Source: Gemmatimonas phototrophica
Lineage (GTDB): Bacteria; Gemmatimonadota; Gemmatimonadetes; Longimicrobiales; Gaopeijiaceae
Direction: 5' to 3'
Length of the DNA: 8,480 nt
Assembly: GCA_945876015.1 (NCBI GenBank)
Contig: CAMCNM010000073.1
Coordinates: 1 to 8,480, forward strand
Below the pieces are notes generated by a model. That model ran no database searches. It had not been told where the DNA came from and saw nothing but the letters and a program-made list of their open reading frames with translations. A program made the translations under genes and the position numbers. This document shows, one piece after another, positions 1-6,475 of the stretch; position 1 is the stretch's first letter, and each line of letters opens with the position of its first letter.

Positions 1-471
1 CCGGAGGTGGGCGTCACGGTGGCGCGCGACCTCGCGATGCACTTCCGCGACGTCGGTGCGCTCCGGTCGGCGACGGCCGAGGAGCTCCAGGCGGTGCCGG
101 GCGTCGGCCCGGTCATGTCGGAGACGATCGTCTCGTTCTTCGCGCAGGAGCAGAATCGCCACGCGATCGACGCGATCCTGGCGCGCGGGGTCGAGCCGGT
201 CGCGCCGAAGGGTCCCTCCGCCACCCTGCTCGGCGGCAAGAAGTTCGTCTTCACCGGCGGGCTCGTCGGGCTCAGCCGCGCGCACGCCAAGCAGCTGGTC
301 GAGGACGCGGGCGCGCGCGTGGTCGGGTCGGTCAGCAAGGAGACCGACTACGTAGTGGTGGGGGATGACCCGGGCTCCAAGTACGAGAAGGCCGTGGAGC
401 TCGGCGTGATGACGCTGGACGAGGCGGCCTTCGTGGCGCTGCTACGGGACGTCGGGCTAGAGGTCGGCTAG
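1..471 (+). CDS. ligA: NAD+-dependent DNA ligase, C-terminal fragment (HhH + BRCT)
   Basis: The reading frame is open from base 1 and stops with TAG at 469-471, so only the last 156 residues are seen; the adenylation and OB domains lie upstream of the window. The opening residues (EVGVTVARDLAMHF) and a helix-hairpin-helix turn (VPGVGP, about fragment residues 32-37) match the end of the LigA HhH domain. A BRCT domain follows from about residue 76 to the end, with FVFTGGL, an AGARVVGSVSK segment and YVVVGDDPGSKYEKA, which is the typical LigA BRCT core. LigA seals nicks in replication and repair using NAD+. A GTG at position 7 is not the real start, because the conserved domain continues upstream of it. 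The stop shares one base with the start of polX, which suggests translational coupling. Identification is firm; only the 5' truncation by the window edge limits it. Confidence 0.95.
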   Translation, partial: PEVGVTVARDLAMHFRDVGALRSATAEELQAVPGVGPVMSETIVSFFAQEQNRHAIDAILARGVEPVAPKGPSATLLGGKKFVFTGGLVGLSRAHAKQLVEDAGARVVGSVSKETDYVVVGDDPGSKYEKAVELGVMTLDEAAFVALLRDVGLEVG

Positions 472-2198
472 TGCAGAACGCAGAGATCGCGGCTGCGCTG
501 GACGAGGTGGCCGACCTGCTCGAGCTCAAGGGTGCCAACAAGTTCCAGATCCGTGCGTATCGCAGCGCGGCGCGCACGGTCGAGAACCTGTCACGGTCGG
601 TGGCCGCGATGATCGAGACGGGCGAGGACCCCGCCACGCTGCCCGGAGTGGGCGCGCGTATCAGCGGCTACCTGCACGAACTGGTCGAGACCGGGCGCCT
701 CGCGATGCTCGAGGAGCTGCGGAGCTCCTTTCCACCCGGTCTGATCGAGCTGACCCGCATCCCGGGGCTCGGGCCCAAGAAGGCGGTCGCGCTCGGCGAG
801 GCGCTCGGCGTGGCGTCGGTCGCGGACCTCGAGGCGGCGCTCCGTGAGGGACGGCTCGAGGGGGTTCGCGGGTTCGGCGCCAGGAGAGCGGAGAAGCTGC
901 TCGAGGCGATCGCGAGCTCGGCGGCGGCACGTTCCCGGTTCCTGCGCACCAAGGCCGCGCGCCTGATCGGTGGCGTCCTCAAATGGATGGAGGATGCCCC
1001 CGGGCTGCTCCAGATCGAGGTCGCGGGCAGCTTCCGGCGCGGAGTCGAGACCGTGGGCGACATCGATCTGCTCGCGCGCGCGGAGGGCGACGGCGCGCGC
1101 GTGGTCGATCACTTCGTCGCGTTTCCAGGCGCTACGCGGGTGGAAGCGGCGGGGAGCACGAAGGGAAGCATCGTGCTGCGCTCCCGCCTCCAGGTGGACC
1201 TTCGTGTGATCCCCGGCGAGTCGTGGGGAGCCGCGCTCCACTACTTCACCGGCTCCAAGGAGCACAACGTCCGTATTCGCCAGATCGCGAAGAAGCGCGG
1301 GCTGCGCGTGAGCGAGTGGGGCGTCTTCCGCGGGGAAGGCGACGACGAGCGGATCGCGGGCGCGACAGAGGCGGACGTGTTCGCTTCGCTCGGGCTGCCG
1401 TGGATCCCACCCGAGCTGCGCGAGGATCGGGGCGAGATCGCGGCCGCGGCGGCCGGGACGCTGCCGCGCTTGATCGACACGACCGACATGAAGGGCGACC
1501 TCCAGATGCACTCCACCTGGAGCGACGGCCGCTTCACGATCGAGGAGATGGCGCTCGCCTGCCGTGACCGCGGCTACGAGTACATGGCGATGACGGACCA
1601 TTCCGGCGGCACCCCGACGATGATCAACGGTCTCACGGCCGAGCGGACGCGCGCGCAGTGGGAGGAGATCGAGATCGCTCGTGAGCGGGCGCCCGGAATC
1701 GTGATCCTGAAGGGCATGGAGGTGGACATCCTCCGTGACGGCTCGCTCGACATGGACGACGAGACGCTCGTCGGACTGGACGTCGTGCTGGTGAGCATAC
1801 ATTCGTACATGAAGATGGAGCGCTCGGAGATGACCAAGCGGGTGATCCGCGCGCTGCGCCATCCGATGGTGGACATCCTGGGGCATCCGACCGGGCGGCA
1901 GCTGAGCCGACGCCCTCCGTTCGCCCTCGACATGGACGCGGTGCTCGAGGTGGCGGCCGAGATGGACGTCGCGGTCGAGATCAACGCCAGCCCGAACCGC
2001 CTCGATCTCTCGGACGTACATGCGTTCCGCGCGCGCGAGCTGGGAGTGAAGCTCATCCTGAGCACCGACGCCCACACCAGGCGGGAGCTCGACAACATGC
2101 GCTACGGGATCGAGCAGGCGCGGCGCGCGTGGTGCGAGGCGTGCGACGTACTCAACACGCTGCCCTGGAAGGAATTCCAGAAGTGGGTGACGCGATGA
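471..2198 (+). CDS. polX: DNA polymerase X family protein with C-terminal PHP domain
   Basis: 575 aa, the usual length for bacterial PolX. The N-terminal 8-kDa-like and HhH region carries LPGVG (57-61), IPGLGPKKA (97-105) and GVRGFGARR (131-139). The nucleotidyltransferase core has GSFRRG (186-191), the catalytic pair D197/D199 (GDIDLL), the third aspartate D243 (QVDLRV) and YFTGS (258-262). The PHP domain follows: GDLQMHSTWSDG (342-353), TDH (375-377), E417, H444, GHP (471-473), E503 and STDAH (531-535). In characterised PolX proteins this combination gives gap-filling polymerase activity for base excision repair plus a Mn2+-dependent 3'-5' exonuclease in the PHP domain. The first PHP histidine position is Q345; the other metal-ligand motifs look intact. 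GTG 471 was chosen because AGAGG lies 7 nt upstream (459-463) and it overlaps the ligA stop by one base. The stop overlaps the next gene in ATGA. Confidence 0.95.
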   Translation: MQNAEIAAALDEVADLLELKGANKFQIRAYRSAARTVENLSRSVAAMIETGEDPATLPGVGARISGYLHELVETGRLAMLEELRSSFPPGLIELTRIPGLGPKKAVALGEALGVASVADLEAALREGRLEGVRGFGARRAEKLLEAIASSAAARSRFLRTKAARLIGGVLKWMEDAPGLLQIEVAGSFRRGVETVGDIDLLARAEGDGARVVDHFVAFPGATRVEAAGSTKGSIVLRSRLQVDLRVIPGESWGAALHYFTGSKEHNVRIRQIAKKRGLRVSEWGVFRGEGDDERIAGATEADVFASLGLPWIPPELREDRGEIAAAAAGTLPRLIDTTDMKGDLQMHSTWSDGRFTIEEMALACRDRGYEYMAMTDHSGGTPTMINGLTAERTRAQWEEIEIARERAPGIVILKGMEVDILRDGSLDMDDETLVGLDVVLVSIHSYMKMERSEMTKRVIRALRHPMVDILGHPTGRQLSRRPPFALDMDAVLEVAAEMDVAVEINASPNRLDLSDVHAFRARELGVKLILSTDAHTRRELDNMRYGIEQARRAWCEACDVLNTLPWKEFQKWVTR

Positions 2199-3328
2199 GC
2201 CGGGTTCCGGGCGACGCCGCGGCGGCGCTCGAGCGCTGGGCGCGGGCCGGGCTCGTTTCCAGCGAGCAGGCGGGTACGCTGGCGGCCGAGGCCGCCGAGC
2301 ACGCGAGCACCGGAGGACGACGCACCTTCCAGTACGTGCTGGCCGGCACGGGCGGCGTGGTGGTGATCATCGCGGCGAGCGTCCTGGCCCAGTGGGTCTG
2401 GCCCCGCGTGGGCGACTCCGGCCGCTCGATGGTCTTGATGGTGGCCGGCTTCCTCGTCCACTTCCTCGGGTTCCAGGTCGAGTCGCGCGACCGTTGGCGG
2501 CCTGCGGGCTACCTGCTCCAGACCTCCGGCCTGCTGATCCTGCTCGGCGCGTTCATGTACTCGGAGCGTCCGTGGCCGGATCTGAGCGTGCCGGCTCTCG
2601 TGATCGGCGGTGTGTGTCTCGTGCTCCCGCTGTTGCTCGCATACCGCTCGGTGGGGCGCGATCCGTTCATGCCCGCGGTGCACGTCGCGCTCGGCTTCGC
2701 GTTCCTCGCGGTGTTCCTCGATCGCGCGACGCCGCTCAGCGACGACGGCATCGTCTGGACGTTGGACGCGGTTCTCCTGCTGGTGGTGGCGGGCCTCGTG
2801 TTGCGGCTGCGGAACGCCACCGGCGCGCCCGACGAGGAGTGGGCGCTGAACGCGTTCGTCGCGGCGCTCTACGCGGGTCTGGTGATGGTGATGTGCACCG
2901 CGAGCGGGCCGCTCGATCTCGAGTCCGAGACGGTCTGGGCGCTGGACCTGTGGCTCGCGATCGTGGCCGCGCTCACGTTGTGGGGTCGGCATGCGGCACC
3001 GCCGGCATTGCAGAGAGAGAGGTTCAGCCAGCAGCTCGCGCTGTGCGTCGCCTTCGCGATCCCGCTCGCGTTCTATACCACGCTCGAGGCGCTCGATGCG
3101 TCGTCGGAGGTGGCGGCGCTGCCGGTCGGCTCCGGAGGCGGACTGGCGATGACCTACGGTCTCCGGCTCGAGGATCGGGCGGTGCTGGTAGCCGGCTGCC
3201 TCGCGCTGCTCTCCGCGGCCTGGTACTACGGGGTCGATCGCGGGGGGGCTCTAGGCGCGGTGGCCGCCCTGGCCGCGACCGCGGCTCTCCTCTTCTGGCT
3301 CTCCGCGCGCTTCGGCCGGCGCGGGTGA
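2195..3328 (+). CDS. DUF2157-like polytopic membrane protein
   Basis: 377 aa from ATG 2195, which overlaps the polX stop in ATGA. An in-frame start at 2129 would lie deep inside polX and is less likely. The soluble N-terminus (about 1-40) contains LERWARAGLVSSEQA, resembling the helical start of DUF2157 membrane proteins (an alpha-helical 'W..aGLi..eqa' motif). About eleven hydrophobic segments follow, roughly at 46-66, 77-94, 105-121, 131-149, 159-175, 187-204, 216-234, 248-263, 277-294, 328-344 and 349-369. The family has no known biochemical function, and I see no catalytic or transport motif. It probably sits in the inner membrane. Membership in DUF2157 rests on the N-terminal motif and the overall architecture only. 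Coupling to polX suggests co-expression, not necessarily a repair role. After the stop comes a 62-nt gap to fabI. Confidence 0.75.
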   Translation: MSRVPGDAAAALERWARAGLVSSEQAGTLAAEAAEHASTGGRRTFQYVLAGTGGVVVIIAASVLAQWVWPRVGDSGRSMVLMVAGFLVHFLGFQVESRDRWRPAGYLLQTSGLLILLGAFMYSERPWPDLSVPALVIGGVCLVLPLLLAYRSVGRDPFMPAVHVALGFAFLAVFLDRATPLSDDGIVWTLDAVLLLVVAGLVLRLRNATGAPDEEWALNAFVAALYAGLVMVMCTASGPLDLESETVWALDLWLAIVAALTLWGRHAAPPALQRERFSQQLALCVAFAIPLAFYTTLEALDASSEVAALPVGSGGGLAMTYGLRLEDRAVLVAGCLALLSAAWYYGVDRGGALGAVAALAATAALLFWLSARFGRRG

Positions 3329-3390
3329 CGGAATCCTACCGCCGCTCTACCTTCAGGACGGTTGGCAAATTCGGAACTCAAGGGACATCG

Positions 3391-4317
3391 ATGCCTTCGA
3401 TCGACTTCAACGGAAAGCGCGCGTTCGTCGCCGGGGTGGGTGACGACCGGGGGTACGGCTGGGCCATCGTGAAGGCCCTCGCGGGTGCCGGCGCGCGCGT
3501 CTGCGTGGGGACCTGGCCGCCGCTGCTCACCATCTTCCAGAAGAGCCTGGAGCGCGGGAAGCTCGACCTGGGGCTGCCCGGAAGCGGCGTGCTCGAGATC
3601 GAGAAGATCTACCCATTGGACGCGGTCTACGACACGCCTTCGGACGTGCCCGCTGAGCTGATGGAGGACAAGCGCTACAAGGGCCTCGAGGGCTTCACCG
3701 TGCAGGGCGTCGCGGATGCCATCCGCCGCGACCACGGCCCCGACAGCCTCGACGTGATCGTCCATTCGCTCGCCAACGGACCCGAGGTGCAGAAGACGCT
3801 GCTCGAGACCAGCCGCGGCGGCTACCTCGCAGCTGTGAGCGCGAGCGCGTACTCGATGGTGAGCCTGGTCCAGCGGCTCGGCCCGCTCATGCGTCCCGGC
3901 GGAGCCGCGGTCTCGCTCAGCTACCTCGCCGCGGAGCGCGTCATCCCCGGCTACGGCGGCGGGATGAGCTCGGCCAAGGCCGCGCTCGAGAGCGACACGC
4001 GCACGCTCGCGTTCGAGGCCGGGCGGAAATGGGGCGTGCGCGTGAACACGATCAGCGCCGGCCCGCTCGCGAGCCGCGCGGCGAAAGCGATCGGCAAGAT
4101 CGACCGCATGGTCACCTACTACCAGGAGAATTCGGCGATGGGGGGCGTGAACACCGCCGCCGACGTCGCCAACGCGGCGCTCTTCCTCTGCTCGCCGCTG
4201 GCCGCCGCGATCACCGGGACGACCCTGCACGTGGACAACGGCTACCACATCATGGGTATGGTCGCCGAGTCCACCCTGGCGCCGAACCCGGCGACGACGA
4301 CGCCGACCGAGGGCTGA
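3391..4317 (+). CDS. fabI: Enoyl-[acyl-carrier-protein] reductase (NADH), plant/chlamydial type
   Basis: 308 aa SDR-fold enzyme that reduces trans-2-enoyl-ACP in the last step of each fatty acid elongation cycle. The nucleotide-binding start is AGVGDDRGYGWAIVKAL (14-30), followed by GTWPP (40-44). An insert after it contains YPLDAVYDTPSDVP (74-87), and HSLANGPEV (125-133) comes next. The active site has Y178, Y188 and K196 (YGGGMSSAK), which is the Y-x7-K spacing of plant and apicomplexan enzymes, not the Y-x6-K of E. coli FabI. The GTWPP motif, the insert and the near-unbroken GGGMSSAKAALESDTR and NTISAGPLASRAAKAIG blocks all match plant plastid and Chlamydia ENR. ATG 3391 has AGGGA 5 nt upstream (3381-3385). 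The C-terminal 15-20 residues are low-complexity (Pro/Thr-rich) and not conserved. It is the only internal gene with a real upstream gap, so a separate promoter is possible, though no convincing -35/-10 pair was found there. Confidence 0.95.
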   Translation: MPSIDFNGKRAFVAGVGDDRGYGWAIVKALAGAGARVCVGTWPPLLTIFQKSLERGKLDLGLPGSGVLEIEKIYPLDAVYDTPSDVPAELMEDKRYKGLEGFTVQGVADAIRRDHGPDSLDVIVHSLANGPEVQKTLLETSRGGYLAAVSASAYSMVSLVQRLGPLMRPGGAAVSLSYLAAERVIPGYGGGMSSAKAALESDTRTLAFEAGRKWGVRVNTISAGPLASRAAKAIGKIDRMVTYYQENSAMGGVNTAADVANAALFLCSPLAAAITGTTLHVDNGYHIMGMVAESTLAPNPATTTPTEG

Positions 4318-4322
4318 CCGTC

Positions 4323-5666
4323 CTGGGCGGCCCCACCCCGTTCGGCGCGCGCCTGCCGCGTGTCGTCGTTCCTCCGCCCGGTCCCCGCTCCCGCGCGCTC
4401 GCGGGACGGCTGCGCGCGGTCGAGTCGCGCAACATCACGTTCCTGAGCGAGGACTTCCCCGTCTTCTGGGAGGAAGCGCGCGGCTGCAACGTGCGCGACG
4501 TGGACGGGAACGAGTATCTCGACCTCACCTCCGCGTTCGGCGTCGCGCTGGCCGGTCACGCGCACCCTCGCATCGCCGCGGCGGTCGCTGCTCAGGCCGG
4601 ACGGCTCATGCACGGCATGGGCGATGTGCACCCGCCAACGCTCAAGCTCGAGCTGTTGGAGCGTCTCGTCGCCCTGGCCCCGTGGAAGGAAGCGCGCGCC
4701 GTGCTCGCCTCCACCGGCGCCGAGGCGGTGGAGCTCGCGCTCAAGACCGCGCAGCTCGCGAGCGGACGACCGGGCATCCTGGCGTTCGAGCGCGGATACC
4801 ACGGCCTCACGCTCGGGGCGCTGTCGGTCACCAGTCGGACGCTCTTCCGCGGTCCATTCGAGGAGCGGCTGTACGGCGGCGTCGCGCGCGCGCCGTATCC
4901 GCTCGAGCGCGAGGGTCCCGAGGCGCTGGCCGCGGCGCTGGACGCGGTAGACGCGGCGCTCGCTCGCGGCGCGCCCAACGGAGACGCGATCGGGACCGTG
5001 ATCATGGAGCCGATCCAGGGACGGGGCGGCGCGCGCGTGCCCGCTCCGGGCTTCCTGGCCGGTGTGGCCGCGCGCGCGAGAGAGGCCGGCGCGCTGGTGG
5101 TCCACGACGAAGTGCTGACCGGCTTCGGTCGCACGGGCCGGCTGTTCGCGCACGAGCACGAAGGTGTCGTGCCCGACATCCTCTGCGTTGGCAAGGCGCT
5201 CGGCGGCGGCATGCCGCTCAGCGCGTGTCTCGCGCCGCGGAGCATCATGGACGCGTGGCCCGAGTCGAAGGGCGAGGCGATCCATACCACCACGTTCCTG
5301 GGCCATCCGGTCGGGTGCGCGGCCGCGCTGGCGTTCCTCGACGTCCTGGCGGACGAGGGTCTGGTGCGGCGGGCCGCCGAGATCGGAGAGATCCTGTCCA
5401 CCGGACTGCGGCGTGGACTCGAAGGCGTGCCGGGCGTGGTGGACGTGCGCGGTCGCGGTCTGCTCATCGGGCTGGAGCTCGAGGGTGTCGAGGCCGCCGC
5501 GACGGTGGCCGAGCGCGCGCTCGGCGCGGGGCTTCTGCTGATTACCGCGGGGGAGCGCGCGGAGGTGCTGGAGCTGACTCCGCCCGCCGTGCTCACCGAA
5601 GACCAGCTCGACCACGCGATCGACGCGGTCACCGAAACCATTCGCCGCTGGGCTCCCAAGGGATGA
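4323..5666 (+). CDS. Class III PLP-dependent aminotransferase with non-canonical start
   Basis: About 447 aa, an AGAT-II/class III (fold type I) transaminase. Visible family blocks, in order: VDGNEYLDLTSAFGVALAGHAHP, STGAEAVELALKTA, YHGLTLG, EPIQGRGGARVP, VVHDEVLTGFGRTG (the Asp binds the PLP pyridine nitrogen) and VGKALGGGMPLSA, where K291 (codon at 5193) should form the Schiff base, then TTTFLGHPVGCAA. The substrate cannot be read from sequence; an amino-acid omega- or 2-oxo-acid transaminase is likely. The start is unusual. The segment LPRVVVPPPGPRSRALAGRL looks like genuine family N-terminus, yet the frame has no ATG, GTG or TTG from 4032 to 4490. CTG 4323, with GAGGG (4309-4313) 9 nt upstream, is proposed; CTG 4314, overlapping the fabI stop as CTGA, is the alternative. 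An automatic caller would probably pick GTG 4491 (losing FPVFWEE) or ATG 4029 (deep inside fabI). The stop overlaps the next gene in ATGA. Confidence 0.85.
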   Translation: MGGPTPFGARLPRVVVPPPGPRSRALAGRLRAVESRNITFLSEDFPVFWEEARGCNVRDVDGNEYLDLTSAFGVALAGHAHPRIAAAVAAQAGRLMHGMGDVHPPTLKLELLERLVALAPWKEARAVLASTGAEAVELALKTAQLASGRPGILAFERGYHGLTLGALSVTSRTLFRGPFEERLYGGVARAPYPLEREGPEALAAALDAVDAALARGAPNGDAIGTVIMEPIQGRGGARVPAPGFLAGVAARAREAGALVVHDEVLTGFGRTGRLFAHEHEGVVPDILCVGKALGGGMPLSACLAPRSIMDAWPESKGEAIHTTTFLGHPVGCAAALAFLDVLADEGLVRRAAEIGEILSTGLRRGLEGVPGVVDVRGRGLLIGLELEGVEAAATVAERALGAGLLLITAGERAEVLELTPPAVLTEDQLDHAIDAVTETIRRWAPKG

Positions 5667-6334
5667 AGACTCCCGTTTCCCGTGACTGGCGCGCGGTCCT
5701 TTTCGATCTGGACGGCACCCTCGCGGACACCGTACCGCTCATCCTGCGCTGCTATCGTCACACGATGAAGACGTATCGCGGCGAGGAGCTTCCCGACGAG
5801 CTCTGGCTGCGCACGCTGGGAAAGCCGCTCCGCTTCAGCTTCAAGGAGTTCACCGACGATCCGGACGAGGCCGCCCGGATGCTCGCGACCTACGTGGAAT
5901 TCCAGCGCGGCGTGCACGACGAGATGGTGTCCGCGTTTCCCACCGCGCTCGACTGCATCGCGCAGCTGCGCGCGCGCGGCGTGCCGGTAGGAGTGATCAC
6001 GAGCAAGGGCAGGGAGATGACGGGGCGCACCCTCGCGTCCTGCGGATTCGCCGATCTCGACGTGCTCGTCACCGCGGACGACGTGAAGCTGGGCAAGCCC
6101 GACCCGGAGCCGGTGCTCAAGGGCCTCTCACTCCTTGGACTGGAGGACCACGCTCAGGAGGTGTTGTTCGCCGGCGACGCGACCTTCGACATCGAGGCGG
6201 GAAAGGCCGCGGGTGTGCGGACCGCTGCGGTTCTCTGGGGCCCGTTCACACGCGCGGACCTGGAGGGGAGCCGGCCGGATTTCTGGGTGTCGGACTTCGA
6301 GGGGCTGCTGGCACTGCGGCCGCCCGTCAGCTAG
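5663..6334 (+). CDS. HAD-superfamily hydrolase (subfamily IA, phosphoglycolate phosphatase/PpaX-like)
   Basis: 223 aa, a normal length for a C1-capped HAD phosphatase. Motif I is FDLDGTLADT with nucleophile D15 and acid/base D17. The cap occupies about residues 22-90. Motif II is VITSK (T113), motif III is K145 in LGKPDPEP, and motif IV is FAGDATFDIEAGKAAGVRT with D172 and D176. The order and spacing match phosphoglycolate phosphatases (Gph) and the PpaX pyrophosphatases. It should dephosphorylate a small phosphometabolite in the cytoplasm; the substrate cannot be told from sequence. ATG 5663 overlaps the aminotransferase stop in ATGA, so translation is probably coupled. It is the last gene of the high-GC plus-strand run; beyond its TAG (6332-6334) base composition changes abruptly. 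Confidence 0.9.
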   Translation: MKTPVSRDWRAVLFDLDGTLADTVPLILRCYRHTMKTYRGEELPDELWLRTLGKPLRFSFKEFTDDPDEAARMLATYVEFQRGVHDEMVSAFPTALDCIAQLRARGVPVGVITSKGREMTGRTLASCGFADLDVLVTADDVKLGKPDPEPVLKGLSLLGLEDHAQEVLFAGDATFDIEAGKAAGVRTAAVLWGPFTRADLEGSRPDFWVSDFEGLLALRPPVS

Positions 6335-6365
6335 CGCGAAACAAGCTCGCGACGTCTGCCCGATA

Positions 6366-6393
6366 GCCTGTCACAACCAGGCACTTGACAGGC
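6366..6393. repeat. Inverted repeat in the fic leader (possible operator or HAD-operon terminator)
   Basis: GCCTGTCA (6366-6373) and TGACAGGC (6386-6393) form a perfect 8-bp inverted repeat around a 12-nt spacer. The left arm can also pair with a nearer CAGGC (6378-6382), giving a smaller competing 5-bp hairpin. It lies 31 nt after the HAD stop and about 80 nt before fic. No T-tract follows, so an intrinsic terminator is weakly supported. The right arm contains a TTGACA (6385-6390), but no -10 hexamer sits at the right distance. Function is unassigned. Confidence 0.35.
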
Positions 6394-6475
6394 CCGTGCA
6401 CCGGGACAAGGTTTCCGCCATACAAGAAGGACAAAATAGCCTCCTAAATCTCGTAAGTGGTTACCAGAAAGGCAG

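Noticed and set aside
591..2075. Long minus-strand open frame (494 codons) opposite polX
   Set aside because: It has no recognisable domain, is rich in Arg/His/Asp/Glu as expected for the reverse strand of high-GC codons, and lies fully opposite a well-supported gene.
4029..4322. ATG 4029 as the start of the aminotransferase
   Set aside because: It would overlap fabI by about 290 nt, and the added residues are Arg/Gly/Asp-rich shadow sequence with no family similarity.
4242..5917. Two long minus-strand frames opposite the aminotransferase (to 5615 and to 5917)
   Set aside because: Low-complexity Ser/Arg/Ala composition typical of GC-rich shadows; the plus strand carries clear aminotransferase motifs throughout.
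6385..6390. TTGACA as a perfect -35 box for fic
   Set aside because: No acceptable -10 hexamer lies 16-18 nt downstream (around 6407-6414); kept only as part of the inverted repeat.
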